Below are positions 1 through 5,292 of a stretch of 12,526 nucleotides of DNA, one piece after another; the first letter of the stretch is position 1; each line of letters starts with the position of its first letter. This stretch comes from JALHUF01 sp050014795 (GTDB lineage: Bacteria; Acidobacteriota; Terriglobia; UBA7540): NCBI GenBank assembly GCA_050014795.1, contig JBEKCQ010000109.1, positions 1 through 12,526 on the forward strand, in the 5' to 3' direction. The notes beneath the pieces are model-generated. The model worked only from the letters and a program-made list of their open reading frames with translations, was not told the origin of the DNA and made no database searches. A program made the position numbers and the translations under genes.

Positions 1-63
1 CTGACTTCTGACTCCTGTCTTCCGACCCCTGTCTCCCGACTTCTCTCTCCTGACTCCTGCCTT
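1..63. repeat. Degenerate heptanucleotide tandem repeat, nine units
   Basis: The first 63 bases divide without gaps into nine 7-base units: CTGACTT, CTGACTC, CTGTCTT, CCGACCC, CTGTCTC, CCGACTT, CTCTCTC, CTGACTC and CTGCCTT. The consensus is C-Y-G-W-C-T-Y, and one strand is almost entirely pyrimidine apart from one or two bases per unit. The array begins at or before the window edge, so its full length is unknown. Phase is kept although units diverge, which suggests an old array that changes by substitution and by gain or loss of whole units. Heptameric short tandem repeats are known from cyanobacteria, and I recall similar arrays between genes in Acidobacteriota. No coding role is visible. 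Confidence 0.85.
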
Positions 64-177
64 TTCGGTGTACACTCACGGGCTGCCCGGGAAGCCGAAA
101 GGGAAGTCACGGCTAAGGCAAGGCCGGGCGGTCTCGGCGAAAGACCGCCAAATTCTGAACGCACAGGGAGCGTGATC
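64..177 (+). promoter_or_regulatory. Upstream region of the acyltransferase gene, with an 8-bp hairpin
   Basis: This stretch holds a perfect inverted repeat, GGCGGTCT (127-134) and AGACCGCC (142-149), with a 7-base loop. A shorter palindrome, CGGGCTGCCCG, lies at 79-89. No run of T follows the hairpin on either strand, so it is a leader structure or a weak terminator of an upstream transcript rather than a classical intrinsic terminator. A possible -10 (TACACT, 71-76) has only a poor -35 (CTGACT at 50-55, inside the heptad array, 15-base spacing). The promoter is therefore uncertain. The ribosome binding site CAGGGAG lies just before the start at 178. Confidence 0.4.
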
Positions 178-1308
178 ATGGGCCAAAGCAAACCCGAAAG
201 CACTGCCGCGCCGGCAGCCGTGCCCGCGCAGCGCATCATGTCGGTAGACGCCCTGCGCGGCTTCGACATGTTCTGGATCATGGGCGGTGGGCCGCTGGTG
301 ATGGAATTCTGCAAGTTGTTTTCCAACCCGCTCCCGGAGTGGTTGGGACGGCACTTCGACCACGTTGAATGGGAAGGGTTCGTCGGCTGGGATCTGATCA
401 TGCCCTTGTTCCTGTTCATCGTGGGCGTGGCCATGCCCTTCTCGATTGGGAAGCGCCTGGAGCGCGGCGACACCCGCGGCATGATTTATCGCAAGGTGAT
501 GTATCGCGTCGTAGTGCTCTGGGTGCTGGGCACGATCGCGCAGGGCAACCTTCTGGGGTTCGACCTCAGCAAACTCCATCTCTATAGCAACACGCTGCAA
601 TCGATCGCTGCCGGATATTTGATCTCCTCGATTGCGTTGGTGGAGTTGCGGGTGCGCTGGCAGGCGGTGCTGGCGGGCGCGCTGTTGCTGATTTTCTGGG
701 CGTTCATGGCGCTGGTGCCGGTGCAGGGGTACGGCGCGGGCGTGCTCACGCCCGACGGCAACTTCGCGATGTGGGTTGATGAAACGATCCTCGGCCGCTT
801 CCGGGATGGCACCAATTACACCTGGATCTTCAGCAGTCTTGGTTTTGGCGCCACGGTGTTGATGGGCGTTCTTTCGGGGCATCTGCTGCGCTCGTCGCGC
901 AGCGGACGGCGGAAGGCGCTGCTGCTGGCCGCCGCGGGACTCGGTTGCCTGCTGGGTGGCTGGCTCTGGAGTTTTGCTTTCCCGATCATCAAGCACATCT
1001 GGACCAGCTCGATGGTGCTGTGGTCCGGCGGCTGGTGCTTGCTGCTCCTGGCGTTGTTCTATTGGGTGATTGACGTGCTGGGCTACCGGCGCTGGGCGTT
1101 TTTCTTCACAGTGATCGGCATGAACGCCATCGTCGCTTACATGGCCCCGGATATCATCCCCTTCCCACAAATCAGTAGCACGCTTTTCGCTGGGCTCGCG
1201 AAACACCTGGGAATGTTTGGCAACTTCCTGGTGGCCTTCGGAGCCGTCGGAGTTCTCTGGCTCGGGCTGTACTACATGTACCGCAAGCAGACGTTTGTGA
1301 GGATATAG
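178..1308 (+). CDS. Multi-pass membrane acyltransferase-like protein, HGSNAT/NagX (DUF5009) type
   Basis: A 376-residue integral membrane protein. The N-terminal motif RIMSVDALRGFDMFWIMGG (residues 19-37) and the segment HVEWEGFVGWDLIMPLFLF (62-80) are typical of the heparan-alpha-glucosaminide N-acetyltransferase/NagX family. H62 aligns by eye with the active-site histidine of human HGSNAT (inference). Hydrophobic segments occur near 71-90, 108-124, 141-156, 162-180, 216-236, 246-269, 277-300, 306-324 and 346-367. Family members transfer an acetyl group across the membrane to amino sugars, or are thought to act on GlcNAc-type sugars; the substrate here is unknown. The GTG at 172 is in frame, but GGAG lies right against it, whereas the ATG at 178 has GGAG 7 bases upstream, so 178 is preferred. 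A SIS-domain gene follows in the same direction, which fits an amino-sugar theme. Confidence 0.85.
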   Translation: MGQSKPESTAAPAAVPAQRIMSVDALRGFDMFWIMGGGPLVMEFCKLFSNPLPEWLGRHFDHVEWEGFVGWDLIMPLFLFIVGVAMPFSIGKRLERGDTRGMIYRKVMYRVVVLWVLGTIAQGNLLGFDLSKLHLYSNTLQSIAAGYLISSIALVELRVRWQAVLAGALLLIFWAFMALVPVQGYGAGVLTPDGNFAMWVDETILGRFRDGTNYTWIFSSLGFGATVLMGVLSGHLLRSSRSGRRKALLLAAAGLGCLLGGWLWSFAFPIIKHIWTSSMVLWSGGWCLLLLALFYWVIDVLGYRRWAFFFTVIGMNAIVAYMAPDIIPFPQISSTLFAGLAKHLGMFGNFLVAFGAVGVLWLGLYYMYRKQTFVRI

Positions 1309-1316
1309 CAGGGAAC

Positions 1317-1334
1317 GTAGCACGGGCGCCCCGT
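1317..1334 (+). repeat. Possible GTAG-headed REP-like element, divergent family
   Basis: GTAGC is followed directly by a short hairpin: ACGGG (1322-1326), a 3-base loop and CCCGT (1330-1334). The GTAGC head is identical to that of the elements at 1362 and 1443, but the stem sequence is unrelated. It starts 8 bases after the stop codon of the acyltransferase gene and could also help to end that transcript. With a 5-bp stem, chance is not excluded. Confidence 0.35.
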
Positions 1335-1361
1335 CCGTCAAACACGCCCGAAACGGCCGTC

Positions 1362-1384
1362 GTAGCGGCCACCTTTAGGTGGCC
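1362..1384 (+). repeat. REP-like palindrome, copy 1 (forward)
   Basis: The head GTAGC (1362-1366) is followed by a perfect 7-bp stem, GGCCACC (1367-1373) and GGTGGCC (1378-1384), closing a TTTA loop. A GTAG foot followed by an imperfect or perfect palindrome is the signature of REP sequences mobilised by REP-associated tyrosine transposases (established for RAYT/REP systems). The inverted partner at 1443-1465 has the same head, stem length and loop but two changed stem pairs, both compensated. No RAYT gene lies in this window. Confidence 0.75.
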
Positions 1385-1385
1385 A

Positions 1386-1399
1386 CCGTCACGTGACGG
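1386..1399. repeat. 14-bp perfect palindrome CCGTCACGTGACGG
   Basis: A perfect 14-bp inverted repeat centred on CACGTG, 2 bases after the first REP-like copy and partly overlapping the degenerate copy at 1395-1417. It could be a protein-binding palindrome or simply part of the REP cluster. Nothing else in the window repeats it. Confidence 0.5.
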
Positions 1400-1417
1400 C
1401 TTAAAGGCCGCCGCCAG
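1395..1417 (-). repeat. Degenerate REP-like palindrome (inverted)
   Basis: Read on the minus strand this resembles the copy at 1443-1465. The TAAA loop (1402-1405) and the arm GGCCGCC (1406-1412) are intact. The other arm, GACGGCT, has one mismatch and one G-T pair, and the head has decayed from GCTAC to GCCAG. It looks like an older copy that has lost the conserved foot. Confidence 0.5.
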
Positions 1418-1442
1418 ATCGTGTGGCAGGTTGCGGGAAGAT

Positions 1443-1465
1443 GGCGGCCTAAAGGCCGCCGCTAC
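1443..1465 (-). repeat. REP-like palindrome, copy 2 (inverted)
   Basis: On the minus strand this reads head GTAGC, arm GGCGGCC, loop TTTA, arm GGCCGCC. It differs from copy 1 at the fourth and fifth stem pairs, where C-G is replaced by G-C and A-T by G-C, so pairing is kept. The two copies face each other 58 bases apart, the arrangement called REPIN or BIME. It ends 21 bases before the SIS gene start. Confidence 0.75.
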
Positions 1466-1486
1466 GGCACACTACACAAGCGAGTC

Positions 1487-2530
1487 ATGGACCTCAAGGC
1501 GGAAATCCTCGACATCCCGCGGGCGCTCGGCGAGACGCTCGAAAAAGGCCGCCCGGAATACGATGCGCTGGTGCGCCAGACGCGCTGGGGCGACGGACCG
1601 GTCTACATTGTGGGTTCCGGGGCCGCGCTCCTCGCGGGCCTGAGCGCCGCGTATACCTTCGAGAGCCTGCTGGGTTGGCCGGCGGTCGTGCGCGAGGCGG
1701 CTGCGTTCCAAGCCTATTCGCTTTCCGTGCTGCGCCCGCGGTCCGTCGTGTTGGCGCTCTCGCCGTCTGGGGAGGACTCGGAGACGTTGGAAATGGCACA
1801 GTCGGCGCGCTCGCGCGGGGCCAGGGTTTTGGTAATGACGAGCAACGCCCAGAGCGCGCTGGCGAAATCGGCCGACGGCGTGTTTCTGGTGCGCGCCGGA
1901 GAAGAGCAGGGAGCGGGGGCGAAGGCGGCGGTATGCCAGCAGGCGGCGGCGAGCTATCTTGGCCTGGTGGCGGCGCGGGTGCTCAAGCGGCCTCATCCGC
2001 AGCTCGACGCGCTGGAGGCGGATTTCGAGAAGCTCCCGGCGCACGTCGAGTGGGCTTTAACTCAGCTCACGGACGCTGTCCGGTCGTTCGCCGCCGAGTT
2101 GCACGGTCTACCGAGCCTCGGCGTGGTGGGCGGAGGTTTCTACCACCCGGCGGCGCTCCAGTGGGCGTCCCTCGCGAAAAAGCTGACCGCCATCGACGCG
2201 CGCGGTTTTGAGGCGGTGGAATTCCTGCACGGCCGGCTCGACGGCCTGGAACGCGGCGCGACCATCGTCTTCCTCTCCGGCTCGCGGTGTCGCGCCAAGA
2301 AGTATGTTCATGCGCTGGCCGAGAGAGCGGGAAAGGCGAGGGCAAGAGTTCTCTCCATCACCGACGGCAACGACCGCGAGTTGGCAGATCGCTCGGCCCT
2401 CGCTTTGCTGCTGCCGGTCCTGAGCGAAATGGCGGGTGCGACGCTGGCGCTCGCTCTGCTCGATTGGGTGGCGTATCATGCGGCCCGGGGGCGGGAGCGA
2501 GCCCCACGCCGCGAACCTACTTCCCGTTAA
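1487..2530 (+). CDS. Double SIS-domain protein, GlmS isomerase-like
   Basis: A 347-residue soluble protein. The opening MDLKAEILDIPRAL matches the M-x-x-E-I-x-x-x-P-x-A-L start of stand-alone double-SIS proteins (GlmS C-terminal half, AgaS, FrlB). SIS domain 1 covers about 35-170, with VYIVGSGAA (39-47) and SPSGEDSETLE (92-102). SIS domain 2 covers about 205-335, with GVVGGGFYHPAALQWASLAK (212-231) and EFLHGR (245-250). In GlmS the matching segment is GELKHGP, so the Pro is replaced by Arg. The usual C-terminal PRxLxK motif with its catalytic lysine is replaced by APRREPTSR. It may be a divergent sugar-phosphate isomerase or deaminase, or a sugar-phosphate sensor. The open frame extends to GTG 1421, but that would translate the REP-like element, so ATG 1487 is chosen; it has only a weak ribosome site. 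Neighbouring HGSNAT-like gene suggests amino-sugar metabolism (inference). Confidence 0.85.
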   Translation: MDLKAEILDIPRALGETLEKGRPEYDALVRQTRWGDGPVYIVGSGAALLAGLSAAYTFESLLGWPAVVREAAAFQAYSLSVLRPRSVVLALSPSGEDSETLEMAQSARSRGARVLVMTSNAQSALAKSADGVFLVRAGEEQGAGAKAAVCQQAAASYLGLVAARVLKRPHPQLDALEADFEKLPAHVEWALTQLTDAVRSFAAELHGLPSLGVVGGGFYHPAALQWASLAKKLTAIDARGFEAVEFLHGRLDGLERGATIVFLSGSRCRAKKYVHALAERAGKARARVLSITDGNDRELADRSALALLLPVLSEMAGATLALALLDWVAYHAARGRERAPRREPTSR

Positions 2531-2542
2531 TCGCGGGTTAAT
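2526..2542. promoter_or_regulatory. Direct repeat GTTAAT x2, 11-bp spacing, possible operator
   Basis: GTTAAT occurs at 2526-2531 and 2537-2542, one helical turn apart. It overlaps the end of the SIS gene and lies 17 bases upstream of the -35 box of the XRE regulator gene. That position would suit an operator, perhaps for autoregulation, but no other copy is available to test it. Confidence 0.25.
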
Positions 2543-2559
2543 TTCTCGTTTTACTACCG

Positions 2560-2588
2560 TTGACAAGGCATCGTACTTCTGATTGAAT
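2560..2588 (+). promoter_or_regulatory. Promoter of the XRE regulator gene
   Basis: A perfect -35 box TTGACA (2560-2565) is followed by a 17-base spacer and a 4/6 -10 box TTGAAT (2583-2588). The expected transcription start falls at about 2595, on the A of the ATG itself. Together with the lack of any Shine-Dalgarno sequence before that ATG, this suggests a leaderless mRNA. Confidence 0.55.
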
Positions 2589-2594
2589 ATCCAC

Positions 2595-2933
2595 ATGGAC
2601 ATAGGCAAGCGATTACGGGAGCTTCGCGTAGCCAAGGGCCTGTCGCAGGGCGACATTGAGAAACGGTCGGGCCTTCTGCGTTCTTATATCTCCCGGGTGG
2701 AAGGCGGCTATACCGCTCCCTCGCTATCAACGCTGGAGAGGTTCGCCAAGGCTTTGGAAATCGAGCCTTACCAGTTGCTGTTCCAGGGCGAGGGACGACC
2801 CGCAGCTCTCAAGACGTCCGAACAGGCGAGCTTGTCGAAGCCCGCCAGGAAGCTGGCGAAACGCTTTGAGGGCATGTCGACCTCCAGTCGCAGAGTGCTC
2901 CTCACGCTGGCGGCAAAACTCAGTAAGACCTGA
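2595..2933 (+). CDS. XRE-family (HTH_3) transcriptional regulator
   Basis: A 112-residue DNA-binding protein. An XRE/Cro-type helix-turn-helix fills residues 1-62: IGKRLRELRVAKGLSQGDIE then RSGLLRSYISRVEGG, with LSQGDIE and SYISRVE as the turn and recognition helix, and LERFAKALEIEPYQLLF closing the fold. The tail (80-112), KPARKLAKRFEGMSTSSRRVLLTLAAKLSK, looks helical and may serve in dimerisation. Small regulators of exactly this layout are numerous in Acidobacteriota, to my recollection. An in-frame TTG lies at 2583, inside the proposed -10 box, so ATG 2595 is preferred even though no ribosome binding site precedes it. It probably acts as a dimer on a short palindrome. Targets are unknown; the adjacent GTTAAT repeats are a candidate. 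Confidence 0.9.
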   Translation: MDIGKRLRELRVAKGLSQGDIEKRSGLLRSYISRVEGGYTAPSLSTLERFAKALEIEPYQLLFQGEGRPAALKTSEQASLSKPARKLAKRFEGMSTSSRRVLLTLAAKLSKT

Positions 2934-3088
2934 GCCGACCGGGGCAACACCTTCCGGATGGACGCCCGACGACAAAAGCCTTGGCAGAGCTGGAGCCGAG
3001 TTTTGTGTTGTGCAGGCGAAGTGTACCCGTGAGCCAGCGGTTTGCGGATTTGCTGTTGCTCGCCTCGAGCCTGGGTCTGGAGGACAGC

Positions 3089-3165
3089 TGGCGCGCCTGG
3101 AGGGATTCGAACCCCCGACCTTCAGCTTCGAAGGCTGCCGCTCTATCCATCTGAGCTACAGGCGC
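3089..3165 (-). tRNA. tRNA-Arg(TCG)
   Basis: A full 77-base tRNA with CCA encoded (TGG at 3089-3091 on the plus strand). The acceptor stem GCGCCTG pairs perfectly with CAGGCGC and G is the discriminator base. The D arm is GCTCAGATGGATAGAGC, carrying the A20-type residue usual in tRNA-Arg. The anticodon loop CTTCGAA gives anticodon TCG, reading CGA. The T loop is TTCGAAT. The first anticodon-stem pair (27-43) is G opposite A, a mismatch; the remaining four pairs are sound, and the T stem has one G-T pair. A promoter lies just upstream at 3174-3202. No clear terminator is seen on the downstream side. Confidence 0.97.
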
Positions 3166-3173
3166 CTGCCTTC

Positions 3174-3202
3174 AGTTTACTCTATTTGGACAATCCCGCC
3201 AA
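3174..3202 (-). promoter_or_regulatory. Promoter of tRNA-Arg
   Basis: On the minus strand, TTGGCG (3202-3197, 4/6) is followed by a 17-base spacer and TAAACT (3179-3174, 4/6). The predicted start falls within a few bases of the mature tRNA 5' end at 3165, as expected for a tRNA gene. Confidence 0.5.
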
Positions 3203-3256
3203 GACGCAGACCGGCCGCCCTCGGCCGCCCAGCCCTGGGGGAGACTTGTCCGTGCC

Positions 3257-3283
3257 TTGACTTGGAAACTGCTGTGCTATACT
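3257..3283 (+). promoter_or_regulatory. Extended -10 promoter of the small membrane protein gene
   Basis: TGCTATACT (3275-3283) is an extended -10 element (TGn followed by TATACT, 5/6). TTGACT (3257-3262, 5/6) lies 15 bases upstream; the spacer is short, but extended -10 promoters tolerate a poor -35. Transcription should start near 3290, which gives a leader of about 150 bases before the coding start at 3441. Confidence 0.6.
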
Positions 3284-3320
3284 AGCGCGGCCCCAGACGG
3301 GTGAAGCTTGCTGGTCCGGG

Positions 3321-3425
3321 ATGAAGTTTCAAGCACTCATCTGCTCCAAGCACCGACGTTCGATTGAATGCGGGCGACCCTGGCACGAGTGGCTGAGCGG
3401 GCGAAGCCGGGGCCCAAAGCCCTGA
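3321..3425 (+). CDS. Possible 34-codon upstream ORF in the leader
   Basis: An ATG at 3321 opens a 34-codon frame that ends at TGA 3423-3425, two bases before the AAGGAG ribosome site of the next gene and 15 bases before its ATG. The peptide begins MKFQALICSK and ends GRSRGPKP; it is basic, with two Cys and two Trp, and resembles no family I know. Its own ribosome site (TCCGGG) is weak. The position is what a leader peptide controlling the downstream gene would show, but chance frames of this size are common in GC-rich DNA. Confidence 0.2.
   Translation: MKFQALICSKHRRSIECGRPWHEWLSGRSRGPKP
3410..3422 (+). promoter_or_regulatory. Leader hairpin just before the ribosome site
   Basis: GGGC (3410-3413) and GCCC (3419-3422) form a small stem with loop CCAAA, five bases upstream of the AAGGAG site at 3428-3433. 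It lies at the end of the ~150-base leader. I recognise no known riboswitch class in this leader. Confidence 0.3.
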
Positions 3426-3440
3426 ACAAGGAGTTGAGCT

Positions 3441-3917
3441 ATGTCCGACCGCGGGGTTTTTGTAGTGGCTTTCCTGACTGTGGTGCTGATTGTTGCCGGC
3501 GCCTTTGCCATTCCTGAGTACTTCCCGTTTGAGCTGCTGAAGTGCTCGATCTATGTCGTCATCGCCATGATGGTCTTCTTCGGCGAGAACACTTACAGCT
3601 ACATGCTGGGGATCGTCGCGCCCATCGTGGGGATCGTCTGCAACATCCTGCTCGGAGGCTTCTTCAGCGAGTTCTCCGTTCTCTGGGCCTCGGTGACCAT
3701 GAAACCTCTGCCGCTTGTGGACACGCCGCTGCACGGTCTGGCTATCCTGACGGAAATCCTGCTCGTCATCCTCTGCCTGCGCGCCTGGCGGAAGGAAGTT
3801 ACCGGCCCGTTCTTCGGCAAGGTGTTCGGCGTTTCCCTGCTGATCTCTCTCGTGTACGTGGGAATCCTCGCGAGTTGGTACGTGTTCGGGACCGCCCCGA
3901 CGGGTCGATTGCCGTAA
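3441..3917 (+). CDS. Small multi-pass membrane protein, unknown family
   Basis: A 158-residue, strongly hydrophobic protein with likely membrane segments at about 6-24, 31-48, 53-76, 97-114 and 126-148. It has no cleavable signal peptide and no catalytic motif that I recognise. Charged or conserved-looking loop residues include FFGENTYSY (46-54) and the basic stretch RAWRKEV (114-120), which is probably cytoplasmic. The start is well supported: AAGGAG (3428-3433) sits 7 bases before ATG 3441, and a strong promoter lies upstream. It is a single-gene unit, divergent from tRNA-Arg and convergent with the DUF4126-PH gene. Codon use looks like that of its neighbours. I do not propose a function. 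Confidence 0.8.
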   Translation: MSDRGVFVVAFLTVVLIVAGAFAIPEYFPFELLKCSIYVVIAMMVFFGENTYSYMLGIVAPIVGIVCNILLGGFFSEFSVLWASVTMKPLPLVDTPLHGLAILTEILLVILCLRAWRKEVTGPFFGKVFGVSLLISLVYVGILASWYVFGTAPTGRLP

Positions 3918-4013
3918 GCTCGGGTCGCGTAGCGTGACGTCGTCGCCATAGCCGGCGCGCACGTCCGTGGCCTGCCAAACGACTCCACCGCATTGGAGCA
4001 TCGTCTTCTGCTA

Positions 4014-4036
4014 CGGGGCCCGACCCGCGGGCCCCG
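4014..4036. terminator. GC-rich hairpin between convergent genes
   Basis: CGGGGCCCG (4014-4022) and CGGGCCCCG (4028-4036) form a perfect 9-bp stem with a 5-base loop (ACCCG). It lies between the stop codons at 3917 and 4064, so it could end transcription from both sides. No T tract follows in either direction. GC-rich genomes often use such L-shaped terminators, but Rho dependence cannot be excluded. Confidence 0.5.
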
Positions 4037-4063
4037 GTCTGCCTGGGACAAAAGCCACCACTG

Positions 4064-5110
4064 TCAGGGGGTTACGGACGCAACGCTTGAGCCTGTTGCG
4101 GGGGCTGTGCCCGGCGACGGCGCGGAGAGGCGCGCGAGTTCGCGGATTTTCTCCAAAGCCATGGCGCCGAACACCATGTCGGTTTTGGCAAGGTTGAGCG
4201 TGAAGCTTTCGTTGCGGCGGGTGAGGAGATCGAGTCTCCAGAAGAGCACCAGGTTGCGGTGTCGTGCTACCGCAAGGTCGCCATAGGGAATCGCCGCGAC
4301 CTTGGGCTTACGGAAGAGGCGTCGTTCCGCCACGAGCACGCGACGGGACGTCACCAGCAACCAGCAGCGCCGCGGACCGCGGGATCGCTTCCAGCCGCTC
4401 AGCACGCCGAGCAGTTCTTCGTTGGGCTCCAGTTCCGCGCTCAGGCTGTGCAGGCGGCGGGGAGCAAGTTCCAGAAGACTCTCCCTCAGGCTGAGAGGTG
4501 CGGGCGCGCGGAATGTCTTTCTTCCCAGCCACCGGAACCATGCGGCAACAATCCGCAAATCAAACCACAGGTTGCGTACGAGCCACGGGCCGAACAGAGC
4601 AAAGAGAAGTACAAAAAGCAGGACCACGCCCAACATCACCCAGGGGGCGTAAACGGAAAGCAGCGTGCCGGCCACGACGGTGAGGTCTTCACCGAGGCTC
4701 AGGAGCGGGTTGGCGATGCCGAAGCTCTTCGAAGTGCTCATCAACCGGATACTGGACTTCGTGGAATGCGCGGCGGTGGCCAGCGTGCCGCCGGTCAGCA
4801 TGGCGAATACCAGCGCGGATGTACTGTCGCCAGGCATGGTCGCCCCGGCGGCCAGCGCGCCGGCCACTGGCCGCAGCGCGGTGTGTACAAAATCCCAGAT
4901 GTGGTCAACCACCGGGAATTTCTCTGCCAGGACTTCCAGTAAGGCCAGCACTCCCAGGATGATGATGGTTTCGTTCGAGACTAACCACTGGAAGCGGGGC
5001 GACAGGCTCACTAGATGCGTATAGCGCGCAAACAGCGCTAGGAGGAAAAGCGGGAGGTAAGTATTCAAGCCGCTCGAAAGTGCCAATCCCCACGCCAGTC
5101 CCATCGACAT
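4064..5110 (-). CDS. DUF4126-type membrane domain fused to a PH-like domain
   Basis: A 348-residue protein. Residues 1-175 form a DUF4126-type membrane domain: MGLAWGLALSSGLNTYLPLF (3-22), membrane segments near 48-63, 80-92, 98-113 and 143-172, and the loop LRPVAGALAAG (79-89). After an amphipathic link (176-225), residues 226-325 resemble a bacterial PH or YokE-like domain: LEPNEELLGVLSG, LLVTSRRVLVAERR, AAIPYGDLAVARHRNLVLF, SFTLNLAKTD, then a closing helix. Such domains often sit at membranes, but the ligand is unknown. The tail (328-348) is low-complexity Pro/Ala/Ser. The open frame extends to 5203; ATG 5110 is chosen because GGGGAG lies 8 bases upstream and a promoter starts near 5140. 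It stands alone, divergent from the aminotransferase gene. The function of DUF4126 proteins is not established. Confidence 0.8.
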   Translation of the reverse strand: MSMGLAWGLALSSGLNTYLPLFLLALFARYTHLVSLSPRFQWLVSNETIIILGVLALLEVLAEKFPVVDHIWDFVHTALRPVAGALAAGATMPGDSTSALVFAMLTGGTLATAAHSTKSSIRLMSTSKSFGIANPLLSLGEDLTVVAGTLLSVYAPWVMLGVVLLFVLLFALFGPWLVRNLWFDLRIVAAWFRWLGRKTFRAPAPLSLRESLLELAPRRLHSLSAELEPNEELLGVLSGWKRSRGPRRCWLLVTSRRVLVAERRLFRKPKVAAIPYGDLAVARHRNLVLFWRLDLLTRRNESFTLNLAKTDMVFGAMALEKIRELARLSAPSPGTAPATGSSVASVTP

Positions 5111-5146
5111 GTGGGCCGCTCCCCGAAATAAAGCTGACTGGGACGC

Positions 5147-5175
5147 ATTCTGGCATCTGGCCGGAGCCGGGTCAA
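5147..5175 (-). promoter_or_regulatory. Promoter of the DUF4126-PH gene
   Basis: On the minus strand, TTGACC (5175-5170, 5/6) is followed by a 17-base spacer and CAGAAT (5152-5147, 4/6). Transcription should begin near 5140, giving a 30-base leader that holds the GGGGAG ribosome site. This supports the start at 5110 rather than the longer frame. Confidence 0.5.
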
Positions 5176-5292
5176 GCTTCTTGGTCCCGGGCCGGAACCT
5201 CACGCGCGCTTTCGCTCATGGCGACGGGCTCTGACACGACCGGTGCCGCCCTGAAGGGGGCGCTACTTCTCCACAAGCGTGCCGGGACGGGT

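Noticed and set aside
76..1341. 421-codon open frame on the minus strand across the acyltransferase gene
   Set aside because: Its product is rich in His, Gln, Arg and Glu with no recognisable domain, as expected for the antisense of a GC-rich membrane protein gene. The plus-strand protein has clear family motifs and membrane segments.
1421..1486. Upstream GTG start for the SIS protein
   Set aside because: It would add 22 residues encoded by the REP-like element; the family normally begins at the MDLKAEILDIP motif encoded from 1487.
3385..3425. tRNA-Ser/Leu-like segment (GTGGCTGAGCGG) in the leader at 3389-3400
   Set aside because: No acceptor stem, T arm or CCA can be paired with it, and the following loop lacks T33. 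It resembles only the D arm of a class II tRNA, probably by chance.
4259..4942. 227-codon plus-strand frame opposite the DUF4126-PH gene
   Set aside because: Composition is dominated by Arg, Gln and Ala with no domain. The minus-strand frame has a promoter, a ribosome site and a coherent membrane protein.
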